In this document: positions 31,315-38,216 of the stretch, in pieces
How the letters are laid out: every line of letters starts with the position of its first letter
Position numbering within the stretch: position 1 is the first letter of the stretch
IMG/VR virus record: IMGVR_UViG_3300007734_000698
Coordinates: 1-44,980 of that record
DNA from: a virus
Direction: 5' to 3' (one strand)
Length of the DNA: 44,980 nt
Notes under the pieces: generated by a model
Told to the model about the DNA's origin: nothing
Seen by the model: only the letters and a program-made list of their open reading frames with translations
Database searches by the model: none
Position numbers and translations under genes: made by a program

Positions 31315-31536
31315 TTAAAATTGAGTCTCGTCCGCCGTTATCGTCGTTATGTCAGCCGTAATCGACGTCAAATCAGCCGTAAGCGGAAATCCGACCGAGC
31401 CGCCAGTGGAATCCGAAATGCGATTCAAAAGCGCCAACTCAAGCATGTCCATCTCCCACGGAGAACGGCACCCAGTTGCCGAAACCTCGGCGATAAGCTG
31501 AGCAGCTTCGGTACAAGTTATGGATGAGTCGGCCAT
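31315..31536 (-). CDS. Small protein with CxEAA/GCRSPWE domain and TAD heptads (73 aa)
   Basis: The N-terminal 41 residues (CTEAAQLIAEVSATGCRSPW followed by EMDMLELALLNRI) match those of the upstream neighbour almost residue by residue, so the two are paralogues over this domain. The C terminus has three seven-residue repeats (LTADLTS, ITADITT, ITADETQ). Similar heptads occur in the nozzle protein. It is probably a virion-associated protein. Confidence 0.55.
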   Translation of the reverse strand: MADSSITCTEAAQLIAEVSATGCRSPWEMDMLELALLNRISDSTGGSVGFPLTADLTSITADITTITADETQF

Positions 31537-31537
31537 A

Positions 31538-31981
31538 TTATTGGTGCGCTACGATGAACCACGCTGTTCCGTTGCTGACAATTTCAACTCTGGCCCATTG
31601 AGCGGTCAAAACATGAGTCGCCGCTCCGTCAATGGTTTCAGAGCCAAACGGATCGACAGTCACATTATTCGCGCCAGCATTCACCCGCTTCACAAAAAAC
31701 ACCCGCCCGTTGGACGTTGCCGCCGGGGGAAGCGAAACCGTAATCGCTCCAGATGTGGAATTTGCGATAATCGCAAAATCACTCGAAACGATTGACGTGG
31801 ACGCAGTAACCGAACGAGCCGTTCCAAACGAAGCAGCATTCGCCGCCGCCGTTCCAGACCCATCGGCAATACGATTCAAAAGCGCCAGCTTTGCCATCTC
31901 ACGCTCCCATGGCGAACGGCATCCAAGAGGGCTAACCTCGCTTAGCAGCGTTGCCGTTTCAGCGCATGTAATGTCGGCCAT
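31538..31981 (-). CDS. Fibre-like protein with the same CxEAA/GCRSPWE domain (147 aa)
   Basis: Residues 4-40 (CAETATLLSEVSPLGCRSPW followed by EREMAKLALLNRI) match the paralogous domain of the downstream 73-residue protein. The remaining 105 residues form a beta-rich domain (VSLPPAATSNGRVFFVKRVN, VTVDPFGSETIDG, WARVEIVSNGTAWFIVAH), like small domains at the ends of phage tail fibres. The domain swap suggests modular evolution of a fibre tip or virion decoration. The function is inferred from pattern only. Confidence 0.55.
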   Translation of the reverse strand: MADITCAETATLLSEVSPLGCRSPWEREMAKLALLNRIADGSGTAAANAASFGTARSVTASTSIVSSDFAIIANSTSGAITVSLPPAATSNGRVFFVKRVNAGANNVTVDPFGSETIDGAATHVLTAQWARVEIVSNGTAWFIVAHQ

Positions 31982-32000
31982 ATGGTCTTAGAGTTTTTGG

Positions 32001-32297
32001 TTATCGCGCCATCGGACCAGCGCCGCGCTGCATTACTTCGGCGATGAAACCCTGCTTACCGCCGCCACGGCTCATGCTTCCAGCCTCTTCGCCACCTTCA
32101 GCAGCGTCCTCTTGCGCGTCGGCCAGCTTCTTGCCCTTGGATTTCTTCTCGTATCCGGGGATAGCAATACCATCAATCTCGATAACCTCGGCTTTGCCAT
32201 TCTTGCCAAGAAGGATCGTTGCCATCGTCTGGAACGCTTCACCTTCAGCAAGATTTTCAGGAACCTCGACGCCTTTGGGGAGAATAAAAACCGGCAT
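32001..32297 (-). CDS. Hypothetical protein downstream of the capsid region (98 aa)
   Basis: The N terminus is MPVFILPKGVEVPENLAEGE, followed by AEVIEIDGIAIPGYEKKSKG, an acidic stretch and a Gly/Arg-rich end. No family is recognised. It is the first gene after the HNH cassette in the minus block, and a small GGAG/CTCC hairpin lies just before its ATG. It could be a head-decoration or adaptor-type protein. Confidence 0.5.
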   Translation of the reverse strand: MPVFILPKGVEVPENLAEGEAFQTMATILLGKNGKAEVIEIDGIAIPGYEKKSKGKKLADAQEDAAEGGEEAGSMSRGGGKQGFIAEVMQRGAGPMAR

Positions 32298-32353
32298 ACG
32301 GGGAGCATTACTCCATGTATTGGGATGTCAACGCCTATCCGAGTGACGGGCAA

Positions 32354-32391
32354 TAAAAAACCCGCCACCAACTTTTCGAGAAGGTGACGGG
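32354..32391 (-). terminator. Rho-independent terminator after the HNH gene (minus strand)
   Basis: On the minus strand the stem is CCCGTCACC (from 32391 down to 32383) with GGTGGCGGG (32369 down to 32361), followed by six T (32360-32355) and ATT. The stem has nine pairs with one G-T. It ends transcription through the HNH gene. Its right arm and T-run resemble those of the capsid terminator at 33123-33157. Confidence 0.7.
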
Positions 32392-32393
32392 GT

Positions 32394-32413
32394 GCCTCAC
32401 AACGAGGCTTTTT
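32394..32413 (+). terminator. Small plus-strand terminator-like hairpin
   Basis: GCCTC (32394-32398), loop ACAAC, GAGGC (32404-32408), then TTTTT. It directs termination on the plus strand, where no gene is present. It may stop antisense transcription and lies next to the minus-strand terminator, forming a two-way block. Confidence 0.45.
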
Positions 32414-32457
32414 ACAAGCAATCAACCCACTGATCCAACGCGGCAACGATTGTCGCG

Positions 32458-33123
32458 TCACTGACATCCTGCAACAGGAATTTTAGCGCCTTTGGAAATA
32501 TTCTCGAACGCGGTTAGGGGCTGAAGATTCGTCCAGTGGCAAAGCCTCTTTATCTCGTCCACCGACTTGGATGAAATCAACGGAAAAATGTGGTCGATGT
32601 GCCAGTGCTTTCCATAGTTCTGCCAAGTCATGCCATCCCTGAACTTCAATTCAAGATGCTTCCGAAGATCATCCTTCGAGCAACCGATGATTTCAAAGCT
32701 GCTCGTCTCTCCTTTTTGACCAGCGTCCAGATATCGGCGGATCGAGCGACGCATGGAGTTTGCCATTCGAACGAGCGGATTATTGGCGCGGCGCTTGGCA
32801 ATGTTTTTGGAAATCTTCTCTCGGTTTTCAGTGCCGTACTTCTGCTTGTCCAACTTGATTTTCTCGGCGTTTTTGGCGCGATATCTACGCTTTGATTCAA
32901 ATACCTTCTCCTTGTTCTTGTCGCGATACGCTTTTTGCTTCTCGTAATACTCGCCTTTTCGAGATGCGTATCTGGCCTTCAGCCTTGCTTTCGACTTTTC
33001 TCGTTCTTGCTCATAGATTTCAGGCTTCAGCCAGTACGGGAAAGGCTGTCCATCTGGAGTTTTTCCGCAATAACCCCAGAAAACCATCCCGTCTTCTCGA
33101 ATCGTTCCACGTTTGATGTGCAT
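32458..33123 (-). CDS. HNH homing-type endonuclease (221 aa)
   Basis: The C-terminal nuclease core is clear: HWHIDHIFPLISSKSVDEIK followed by RLCHWTNLQPLTAFEN. It has the double-His/Asp and Asn features of HNH enzymes. The N-terminal 130 residues are Lys/Arg/Glu-rich helices (KARYASRKGEYYEKQKAYRD, SKRRYRAKNAEKIKLDKQKY) typical of phage HNH homing enzymes. It lies between the capsid gene terminator and another terminator, as an inserted selfish gene would. The ATG follows directly after the T-run of the capsid terminator, so it may be expressed only by read-through. Confidence 0.8.
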   Translation of the reverse strand: MHIKRGTIREDGMVFWGYCGKTPDGQPFPYWLKPEIYEQEREKSKARLKARYASRKGEYYEKQKAYRDKNKEKVFESKRRYRAKNAEKIKLDKQKYGTENREKISKNIAKRRANNPLVRMANSMRRSIRRYLDAGQKGETSSFEIIGCSKDDLRKHLELKFRDGMTWQNYGKHWHIDHIFPLISSKSVDEIKRLCHWTNLQPLTAFENISKGAKIPVAGCQ

Positions 33124-33157
33124 AAAAATACCGCCACAGGTTGCCCCGTAGCGGTAT
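33123..33157 (-). terminator. Rho-independent terminator after the major capsid gene (minus strand)
   Basis: Read on the minus strand, thirteen pairs form between ATACCGCTACGGG (33157 down to 33145) and CCTGTGGCGGTAT (33140 down to 33128), with two G-T pairs and a GCAA loop, then TTTTT. The wobble pairs are good only in minus-strand RNA, which fits use after the capsid gene ending at 33181. The HNH start codon follows directly. Confidence 0.8.
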
Positions 33158-33180
33158 CTGAGTCAATCAATTTGATTCAA

Positions 33181-34419
33181 TCACGAACAAATTACGGTCG
33201 TGAGCGCACCAGTGCAGCGCCGGAAGATAATCGTCATGCCCTGATTGGTGAAGATCGGCTCCGGCGCATGAATGAACTCAGCATAATGCTGACCCTTCTT
33301 GTCCAGAGGATCGGGGCAATCAGTGTCGAGCTTGTAGGCACCAGTCACCCACTGCCACTCGCCCATGTAGTTGGTCGGCATCCACGCCAAATCGCCAACG
33401 CGATTCACAGGACGCACGATATGCGACTTGAACACATACGGAGTCACGATGAACGCGGCTTCGTACAGAGCAGTCGTCCAGCTCGGATTGACGCTGAACA
33501 CAGTACCCTTCGTACCGGAGGTGCTGGTGAACGGCTGAACCAGCGTATACTTGCCGCCAGCGTAGCTGTACCGGGGAGGGAACAAATTCGGCACATGCCG
33601 GAAGTTCTTGATAACCCGATTCGCGCCAATGCGCTTGAGCAGCTCCGCACCAGCGCCAGCACCCTGATCAGCGAAGCGCAAGTCATCGCGGAACGCAGGA
33701 TTGTTCTGAGCGATGCGCTGACTGGCTTCCAAGCCAATGTACAGCGGGAACACCGGGCCGTCGCTTGAGTAGCTGATGAAGCCAGAGCTATCAGGATTGG
33801 TGGCACCGTTACGAATCAACGTAGCAGCAGCAACATCAAGCATCTCCTGAGTCAACTCAGAGGTGGACTGATTGAGCGCCTGACCGACCGATCCAGTCTG
33901 AATCCACGGCAACTCATTCACGCCGGACGGAATCGTCTCAACCTGAGTAAAAGACGAGTCGGCCACTGCCTTGATGGCATACTTGGCGAACATATTCTGA
34001 TAGCGAGTCTCCCAAGAACGCTGCGCACGAATGGACAGCTTCTCCAAGTACACGCGCAAGAACGCCTCGACGCGATGATCAAAGGTCAGATCATCCTTAC
34101 AGAGCAACGGACCTTTCAGCGCGAAACGCTCAGGACTCCAAGTAACGGCATTATAGCCGACCGGAACGTCATTGTAGGTGACATCGCAAGCGCCATTGTT
34201 GGAACCGCTGGCGAGCGTGATGGCCGACCATTCCTCAGCCGCAGTCGGCTCGATGGAAGTGGTGGTGAACGAGGTCTGGGTCAAACCCGTACCCTGAGGA
34301 TACTCGCCGCGCTCAATCATGTTGAGCCACATCGAGCGGTACGAGGCGCGTTTATAAACGTCCTGCGCGAGCGACTCAGTCGCTACAGCGAAGGCGTTGA
34401 AGACATTAGTACAAGCCAT
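33181..34419 (-). CDS. Major capsid protein (412 aa)
   Basis: The 412-residue product has the size and sequence style of a podovirus coat protein. The N terminus is helical (VFNAFAVATESLAQDVYKRA), followed by beta-rich segments with many aromatic residues (VTYNDVPVGYNAVTWSPERF). The middle has helix- and loop-rich text (SWETRYQNMFAKYAIKAVAD), and the end is Cys/Thr-containing (GMTIIFRRCTGALTTVICS). It sits alone before a strong terminator, as highly expressed capsid genes often do. The scaffold is on the opposite strand in the neighbouring block. Confidence 0.72.
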   Translation of the reverse strand: MACTNVFNAFAVATESLAQDVYKRASYRSMWLNMIERGEYPQGTGLTQTSFTTTSIEPTAAEEWSAITLASGSNNGACDVTYNDVPVGYNAVTWSPERFALKGPLLCKDDLTFDHRVEAFLRVYLEKLSIRAQRSWETRYQNMFAKYAIKAVADSSFTQVETIPSGVNELPWIQTGSVGQALNQSTSELTQEMLDVAAATLIRNGATNPDSSGFISYSSDGPVFPLYIGLEASQRIAQNNPAFRDDLRFADQGAGAGAELLKRIGANRVIKNFRHVPNLFPPRYSYAGGKYTLVQPFTSTSGTKGTVFSVNPSWTTALYEAAFIVTPYVFKSHIVRPVNRVGDLAWMPTNYMGEWQWVTGAYKLDTDCPDPLDKKGQHYAEFIHAPEPIFTNQGMTIIFRRCTGALTTVICS

Positions 34420-34609
34420 GAGAATGAAAAATTAAACCGACGTTATCTGCATTTGGTAGGCCATCTATCCACCACACGGTGGCTGATTATCCTATCCATC
34501 CGATGCGGAGCGTCATTGCCGCTTAGACAGTTTTGCATTCGATGACCAAGCGAACGCGGCTCTTAAGGTCGATGGGCGGACTGAGACACACTAATGCCTC
34601 AGGAGTCAA

Positions 34610-35149
34610 TCAGAATAAGTGGGCTGATTGGCAATCCGAAGGATTGTCGATTAGCTCACTTTGCTCTGCCATGTAGCTTTTGTGTCCTCCAAGTAGGCCA
34701 AGTCTATGCGGCTGGATGATATGCTCCCTTGCGATGAAGCCTCTGAACGTATACGGACCGGGGAACTGTCCGGTCATCAGCGCATAGTAGTCCACGCCCA
34801 GCGTTTTAACGCCCTTGCGCGAATCGACCAGTAGCTTGCCAGTCTCATACTTCGTCGTCTTCACATCGATGCGGAATCCCGGAGGAGGCGGGATAACTGC
34901 GTCGTGCAACGGATGCGGAGGCTCGCGCTCCGTGTCGATATCAGGGTAAACATTGAATAGCTTACAAAAGGCTATCTCTCCGCATACGCCCTCAAGGTCC
35001 ACAGTCGCAGGGTCATCCGCGCTAATCTTCAAGTTCGTAATGTTGAAATGACGATTATTGCCGTTGCGATTCTTGGCTACGAAGTGGGCCAACTTCCTCT
35101 CAGCTTGATTAAGAGAAATAGTTTGACCAATTTTAATTTTACTTAACAT
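34610..35149 (-). CDS. PD-(D/E)XK-like nuclease candidate (179 aa)
   Basis: From ATG 35149 the product begins MLSKIKIGQTISLNQAERKL. It contains VDLEGVCGEIAFCKLFN (a helix with Glu), DAVIPPPPGFRIDVKTTKY (a strand with the DxK-like DVKTT) and a later VDYYALMTGQFPG strand. This order fits the restriction-nuclease fold of small phage endonucleases. The frame is open upstream to 35236, but that part contains a hairpin and is probably not translated. It could serve in recombination, packaging or host DNA degradation. It lies between the capsid gene and the candidate small terminase. Confidence 0.5.
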   Translation of the reverse strand: MLSKIKIGQTISLNQAERKLAHFVAKNRNGNNRHFNITNLKISADDPATVDLEGVCGEIAFCKLFNVYPDIDTEREPPHPLHDAVIPPPPGFRIDVKTTKYETGKLLVDSRKGVKTLGVDYYALMTGQFPGPYTFRGFIAREHIIQPHRLGLLGGHKSYMAEQSELIDNPSDCQSAHLF

Positions 35150-35292
35150 GGTCAAAAAGGCGGAAAATTTTTGAGGGGGGTATCGTAAACGAAGCCACCC
35201 CGCAAAGGGGGTGCCAGGTACCCGCTCAACTTTCATACCATTCTGCCAGAAAACAATCCTTTTCGCCCTAGGACACAGAATGTCCGGCTATA

Positions 35293-35316
35293 GTCTGATA
35301 ATATGCATTATCAGAC
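35293..35316. repeat. Perfect 10-bp inverted repeat at the end of the small terminase candidate
   Basis: GTCTGATAAT (35293-35302) and ATTATCAGAC (35307-35316) are perfect inverted arms with a four-base centre (ATGC). The stop codon of the minus-strand gene at 35311 lies in one arm. There is no T-run, so it is not an ordinary terminator; it could be an operator or packaging site. Confidence 0.6.
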
Positions 35317-35844
35317 CGTGGACGCAGCCTCGCTTCCGTGGCTCACGACGACTTCGAATGCGCGATCGGGCATCGAGCCGAGTAGATTGATGGACACTGA
35401 CGCTTGCTCACCAGCCTCAGACCAACCAAACACCAGCGCGCTTCTCTTAGCTACGCTGCCTAGTATTTGTTCTCGTGTGGATTCATCACGGATTCCATCT
35501 AGTGCGTAACCGTCTATGCGTTCGAGCGTTGAGGCTGCGTCTGCCGCGAGACGATTCCTGACGATTGCAGACAACGATTCCAGACTTTCGGTTTTCTTTT
35601 GAATGCAAACCGTTTGCATCTCCCTCTTAACTTTCGTCACCCCTTCCAAACTTGCTCGTTTGCTTAGAGTCGTTTTATTCACGCCTAGTTTGCCCGCTAT
35701 CGTCTCCCAATCCATTCCGGCAAGGTAGAGGCTGCAAGCTCGCTTCCATGTTTCCGTTGGCATCCGCATATCCGGCAACGTACGGAACGCTACGGAATCC
35801 GGCAAGGAATCGGTTTCCCCCGCCTCAAAAATTCGATTTTTCAC
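35311..35844 (-). CDS. Helix-turn-helix protein, candidate small terminase subunit (177 aa)
   Basis: The start is GTG 35844 (GGAGAA lies very close); ATG 35769 or 35763 are alternatives. Residues about 30-65 (TWKRACSLYLAGMDWETIAG followed by KLGVNKTTLSKRASLEG) form a helix-turn-helix. The middle is a helical oligomerisation-like region (LESLSAIVRNRLAADAASTL), and the end is beta-like (VSINLLGSMPDRAFEVVVS). A DNA-binding N terminus and helical core are the plan of TerS. It heads the minus block that contains the capsid gene. A regulator is an alternative. Confidence 0.5.
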   Translation of the reverse strand: MKNRIFEAGETDSLPDSVAFRTLPDMRMPTETWKRACSLYLAGMDWETIAGKLGVNKTTLSKRASLEGVTKVKREMQTVCIQKKTESLESLSAIVRNRLAADAASTLERIDGYALDGIRDESTREQILGSVAKRSALVFGWSEAGEQASVSINLLGSMPDRAFEVVVSHGSEAASTV

Positions 35845-35938
35845 TTCTCCAGTCGTTCGCCTCTAAAAATTTTTTACGCATTTTTCCCAGCAAAACCCCA
35901 TGTTTTCACCATTTATAAATTTATTTTTGATTTTTCTT

Positions 35939-35967
35939 TTGACTCTTTCACGGGCTGAGCCTATCGT
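35939..35967 (+). promoter_or_regulatory. Candidate sigma-70-type promoter for the plus-strand early block
   Basis: TTGACT (35939-35944), a 17-base spacer, then TATCGT (35962-35967; four of six consensus bases). An AT-rich stretch lies just upstream (35905-35940). Transcription would start near ATG 35975. The position between two divergent blocks supports it. Confidence 0.4.
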
Positions 35968-35974
35968 CACCCCC

Positions 35975-36229
35975 ATGCAACACGCCTTGCTTACCGCCGT
36001 TGCCGATTCCGTCGCAACCGGACTTCCCGTCGACGTCAACGTCCCATTCGTCAACGTTGACGCAGCAGTCGCCTTCCTCCGCTCCCGATTCGTCGACGTT
36101 GATTGGGATACGTTCCCCACGTACGTCACCATTTTCGGTGATGACCAACGCATCGAAGGTGACGAAGACGAAGGCCTTTGGGTTCTCAACCTAATCTTCG
36201 CTCCCGCTCCCGCTCGTTTCAATTATTAA
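35975..36229 (+). CDS. Hypothetical acidic small protein (84 aa)
   Basis: ATG 35975 gives MQHALLTAVADSVATGLPVD; the frame is also open from ATG 35900, which would add a hydrophobic leader (INLFLIFLLTLSRA) like a signal peptide, but the candidate promoter falls within that part. The core has repeated Val/Asp text (VDVNVPFVNVDAAVAFLRSR) and an acidic end. No family recognised. It begins the plus-strand early block. Confidence 0.5.
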   Translation: MQHALLTAVADSVATGLPVDVNVPFVNVDAAVAFLRSRFVDVDWDTFPTYVTIFGDDQRIEGDEDEGLWVLNLIFAPAPARFNY

Positions 36230-36233
36230 TCCC

Positions 36234-36329
36234 ATGCGCCGCAAACTCCTCTCTCTCGCTTTCCAAGCCGTCATCTACGCTGTCCTTGGCCTTCTGGCCT
36301 TCTGGTTCCTAATCGTCACGCAGTTCTAA
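36234..36329 (+). CDS. Single-pass membrane micro-protein (31 aa)
   Basis: It starts at ATG 36234 and ends in TAA 36327-36329. The product has a basic start (MRRKLLSLAF) and a hydrophobic segment (AVIYAVLGLLAFWFLIV). This is a credible inner-membrane peptide, possibly acting on the host early in infection. No homologue known to me. Confidence 0.5.
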   Translation: MRRKLLSLAFQAVIYAVLGLLAFWFLIVTQF

Positions 36330-36349
36330 ATCTCAACCCACTAAATCCC

Positions 36350-37039
36350 GTGAATAAAACCTTACTCTCAATCGACACCAACGCCAAAACGGTTAAAGGC
36401 CAAAAACGTGGCTTCATGACCGGAATACTCTACCTTGCGCCGGGAAAACTATCGGGCCTCATCAATGTCTGTCCTCATGCGTCCGCCGCTTGTGACGCGC
36501 TTTGCTTATACTACGCTGGACGCGGCGCATTTAACTCCGTCCAGAAAGCGCGCACAGCAAAGACTATTTTCTACGTCAAAGATCGCGAGTCTTTCTTGGC
36601 CACGCTCAAGGAAAACGTCGCTTCGGTCATCCGAAAGGCCAAGGCCAAAAACATGCGCGCCACGGTCCGTTTGAACGGCACCTCTGATATCGGTTGGGAA
36701 AGGTACGGCATCATTCAAGCGTTCAACAAAACTCAATTTTACGACTACACCAAAAACGTCCAACGCATGCATGCGTTCCTAGATGGAAAACTCCCGTCAA
36801 ACTACAGCATCACCTTTTCCCGTTCTGAAACGAACGAAGCCCAATGTCTCGAAGTTTTGAAGCGCGGGGGCAACGTGGCGGTCGTTTTCCGAAAGCAATT
36901 GCCAACGCATTGGAACGGTTTTCCGGTCATCAACGGAGACGAAAACGACCTCCGTTTTCTCGATCCTAAAGGTGTCGTCGTCGGCCTTAAGGCGAAAGGT
37001 AAAGCCAAGTCCGACACAAGCGGTTTCGTTGTCGGTTGA
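36350..37039 (+). CDS. Gp88-like protein (Cys-cluster, 229 aa)
   Basis: The GTG start at 36350 gives MNKTLLSIDTNAKTVKGQKR. The segment GLINVCPHASAACDALCLYY with C41, C48 and C52 is the hallmark of the mycobacteriophage gene-88 product family as I know it. The rest (ATVRLNGTSDIGWERYG; FYDYTKNVQRMHAFLD; NYSITFSRSETNEAQCLEVL) fits. The function is not established; the Cys cluster and barrel-like order hint at a metal or Fe-S centre. It is in the early accessory region. Confidence 0.7.
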   Translation: MNKTLLSIDTNAKTVKGQKRGFMTGILYLAPGKLSGLINVCPHASAACDALCLYYAGRGAFNSVQKARTAKTIFYVKDRESFLATLKENVASVIRKAKAKNMRATVRLNGTSDIGWERYGIIQAFNKTQFYDYTKNVQRMHAFLDGKLPSNYSITFSRSETNEAQCLEVLKRGGNVAVVFRKQLPTHWNGFPVINGDENDLRFLDPKGVVVGLKAKGKAKSDTSGFVVG

Positions 37040-37094
37040 AAGCGCGCGCGAGCCTATTCGAAAGAGTAGGTTCTGGCGTTCCTTCAATCCAAAG

Positions 37095-37121
37095 CAATCA
37101 ATCCAATCAATCCAATCAATC
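37095..37121 (+). repeat. Three tandem 9-base repeats before the zinc-ribbon gene
   Basis: The unit CAATCAATC occurs three times in a row (37095-37103, 37104-37112, 37113-37121), followed by CAATG, which contains the start codon at 37124. It replaces any Shine-Dalgarno. Confidence 0.8.
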
Positions 37122-37123
37122 CA

Positions 37124-37357
37124 ATGTTAAACCGATACTCCGGCCAGTGCGTCCAATGTCATGAAACCGTTCCGGCAGGCCTTGGCACCGTCACCAAACG
37201 CGGCCGCGTGTGGCGCATCGATTGCAACGCATGCACCGGCCGCATGCCGGAAGACTCCGGCCTAGTCTGCGTCCGCACGTCATCCGGCTGGACAGGCACC
37301 AGGAATGCTCGCGGCCGTTGCGAGGACGCGCCTTGTTGCGGGTGCTGTACTTTCTAA
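37124..37357 (+). CDS. Zinc-ribbon-like small protein (77 aa)
   Basis: It starts at ATG 37124, directly after tandem repeats. Two CxxC knuckles are visible: CVQCHE near residue 9 and CNACTG near 34, plus a C-terminal cluster (CEDAPCCGCCTF). The basic middle (TVTKRGRVWRI) fits nucleic-acid binding. The role is unknown; it is one of the early small genes. Confidence 0.65.
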   Translation: MLNRYSGQCVQCHETVPAGLGTVTKRGRVWRIDCNACTGRMPEDSGLVCVRTSSGWTGTRNARGRCEDAPCCGCCTF

Positions 37358-37380
37358 ATAAACCCAACGAATAAAACACC

Positions 37381-37800
37381 ATGGCCTGTCTAAGCAAAAA
37401 CGGAACGGAGCTTGCCCGTTTCAATCAATTGAAAGCTTCCTATTCGATTCGTTCGAATGGAAAAGTCCTTAAAAACGACGGTTTCGGATGGAAAGTCTGC
37501 ACACTGAAGGAAGGTTGGACACTAGAAACCTTTCGCGCGCGATTTGAGGCTATTGAATCGAAGCTTTCGCAGCCTTACCGCATTTACCGCGCGGCCGTCC
37601 AATCGGAATTCCCTCTGCCTGTCCGCTGGCAATATCTAACCCTTCGCGATTTACTAGGCGACGATATCGACGGAATCTATTCGGATTTACAAGATCGGCA
37701 GATTTACACCGATTTAGACACACTACAGGAGCTGCATGACTTGTACCGCATTTACCGCGCGGAATTCAAAGCGCGCAAAACGGGAAAGGTTACCGCTTGA
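37381..37800 (+). CDS. Hypothetical protein with repeated YRIYRA motif (139 aa)
   Basis: An alpha/beta protein starting MACLSKNGTELARFNQLKAS. A YRIYRA motif occurs twice (QPYRIYRAAVQSEF and DLYRIYRAEFKARK). No recognised family. An A-rich leader (AATAAAACACC) precedes the ATG instead of a Shine-Dalgarno sequence. About 140 bases without a convincing gene follow. Confidence 0.6.
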   Translation: MACLSKNGTELARFNQLKASYSIRSNGKVLKNDGFGWKVCTLKEGWTLETFRARFEAIESKLSQPYRIYRAAVQSEFPLPVRWQYLTLRDLLGDDIDGIYSDLQDRQIYTDLDTLQELHDLYRIYRAEFKARKTGKVTA

Positions 37801-37941
37801 AACTTGTTGAATTCCTCCGCGCGCTTGAAATGCAATCGACCGAAGGCGCGCTGATCTAGATCCGGCCCATCCTCCGCGCGCCATGCCGTCAGGCGTGACG
37901 CGAAAGGGTAGGCCAATCTATCCGCAACCAATCCCGCATCC

Positions 37942-38193
37942 ATGAACAAAAACGAAGTCCTAATTCAACTCCCCACGGAAATTTCCTATTGGGGCAGCAC
38001 CGCCACCGAGTCCGATGTTTCGCGCATCTGCGACAATCTGGAATCCATGATCCGCGCGGAATTCAGCGCGCGCTTAAGCCTCACCTTTGAACGCACTCAA
38101 ACCCCGCGCGGCGGCGGCGTTCACTCAGAGCATGAAGACTCCGCGCAGGAAGTCTGGAATTGGATTGCGAATAACTGGACTGCGGCACTCTGA
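37942..38193 (+). CDS. Hypothetical protein (83 aa)
   Basis: Starts MNKNEVLIQLPTEISYWGST and ends in a helix (AQEVWNWIANNWTAAL). No motif recognised. The gene shows the GCGCG-rich composition of this accessory stretch. Confidence 0.55.
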   Translation: MNKNEVLIQLPTEISYWGSTATESDVSRICDNLESMIRAEFSARLSLTFERTQTPRGGGVHSEHEDSAQEVWNWIANNWTAAL

Positions 38194-38216
38194 ACCATTA
38201 ACGCCTGAGAAAACCC

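Noticed and set aside
32935-33768. Plus-strand frame of 277 codons across the HNH and capsid genes
   Set aside because: It crosses a strong minus-strand terminator and two well supported minus-strand genes. No motif.
34420-34609. Promoter for the major capsid gene (GATAAT-like -10 on the minus strand)
   Set aside because: GATAAT is a fair -10, but the best -35 (ATGACG) is 19 bases away and weak. I see nothing firm in this 190-base gap.
36330-37100. Possible tRNA or structured RNA near the G/C-rich stretch at 37040-37090
   Set aside because: Only a short hairpin is present. No cloverleaf with acceptor and T arms could be drawn.
37094-37124. CRISPR-like array
   Set aside because: The repeats are directly tandem nine-base units without spacers.
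37801-37941. Possible small gene in the 141-base gap
   Set aside because: No frame with a good start and length. Only G/C-rich text with GCGCGC motifs is present.
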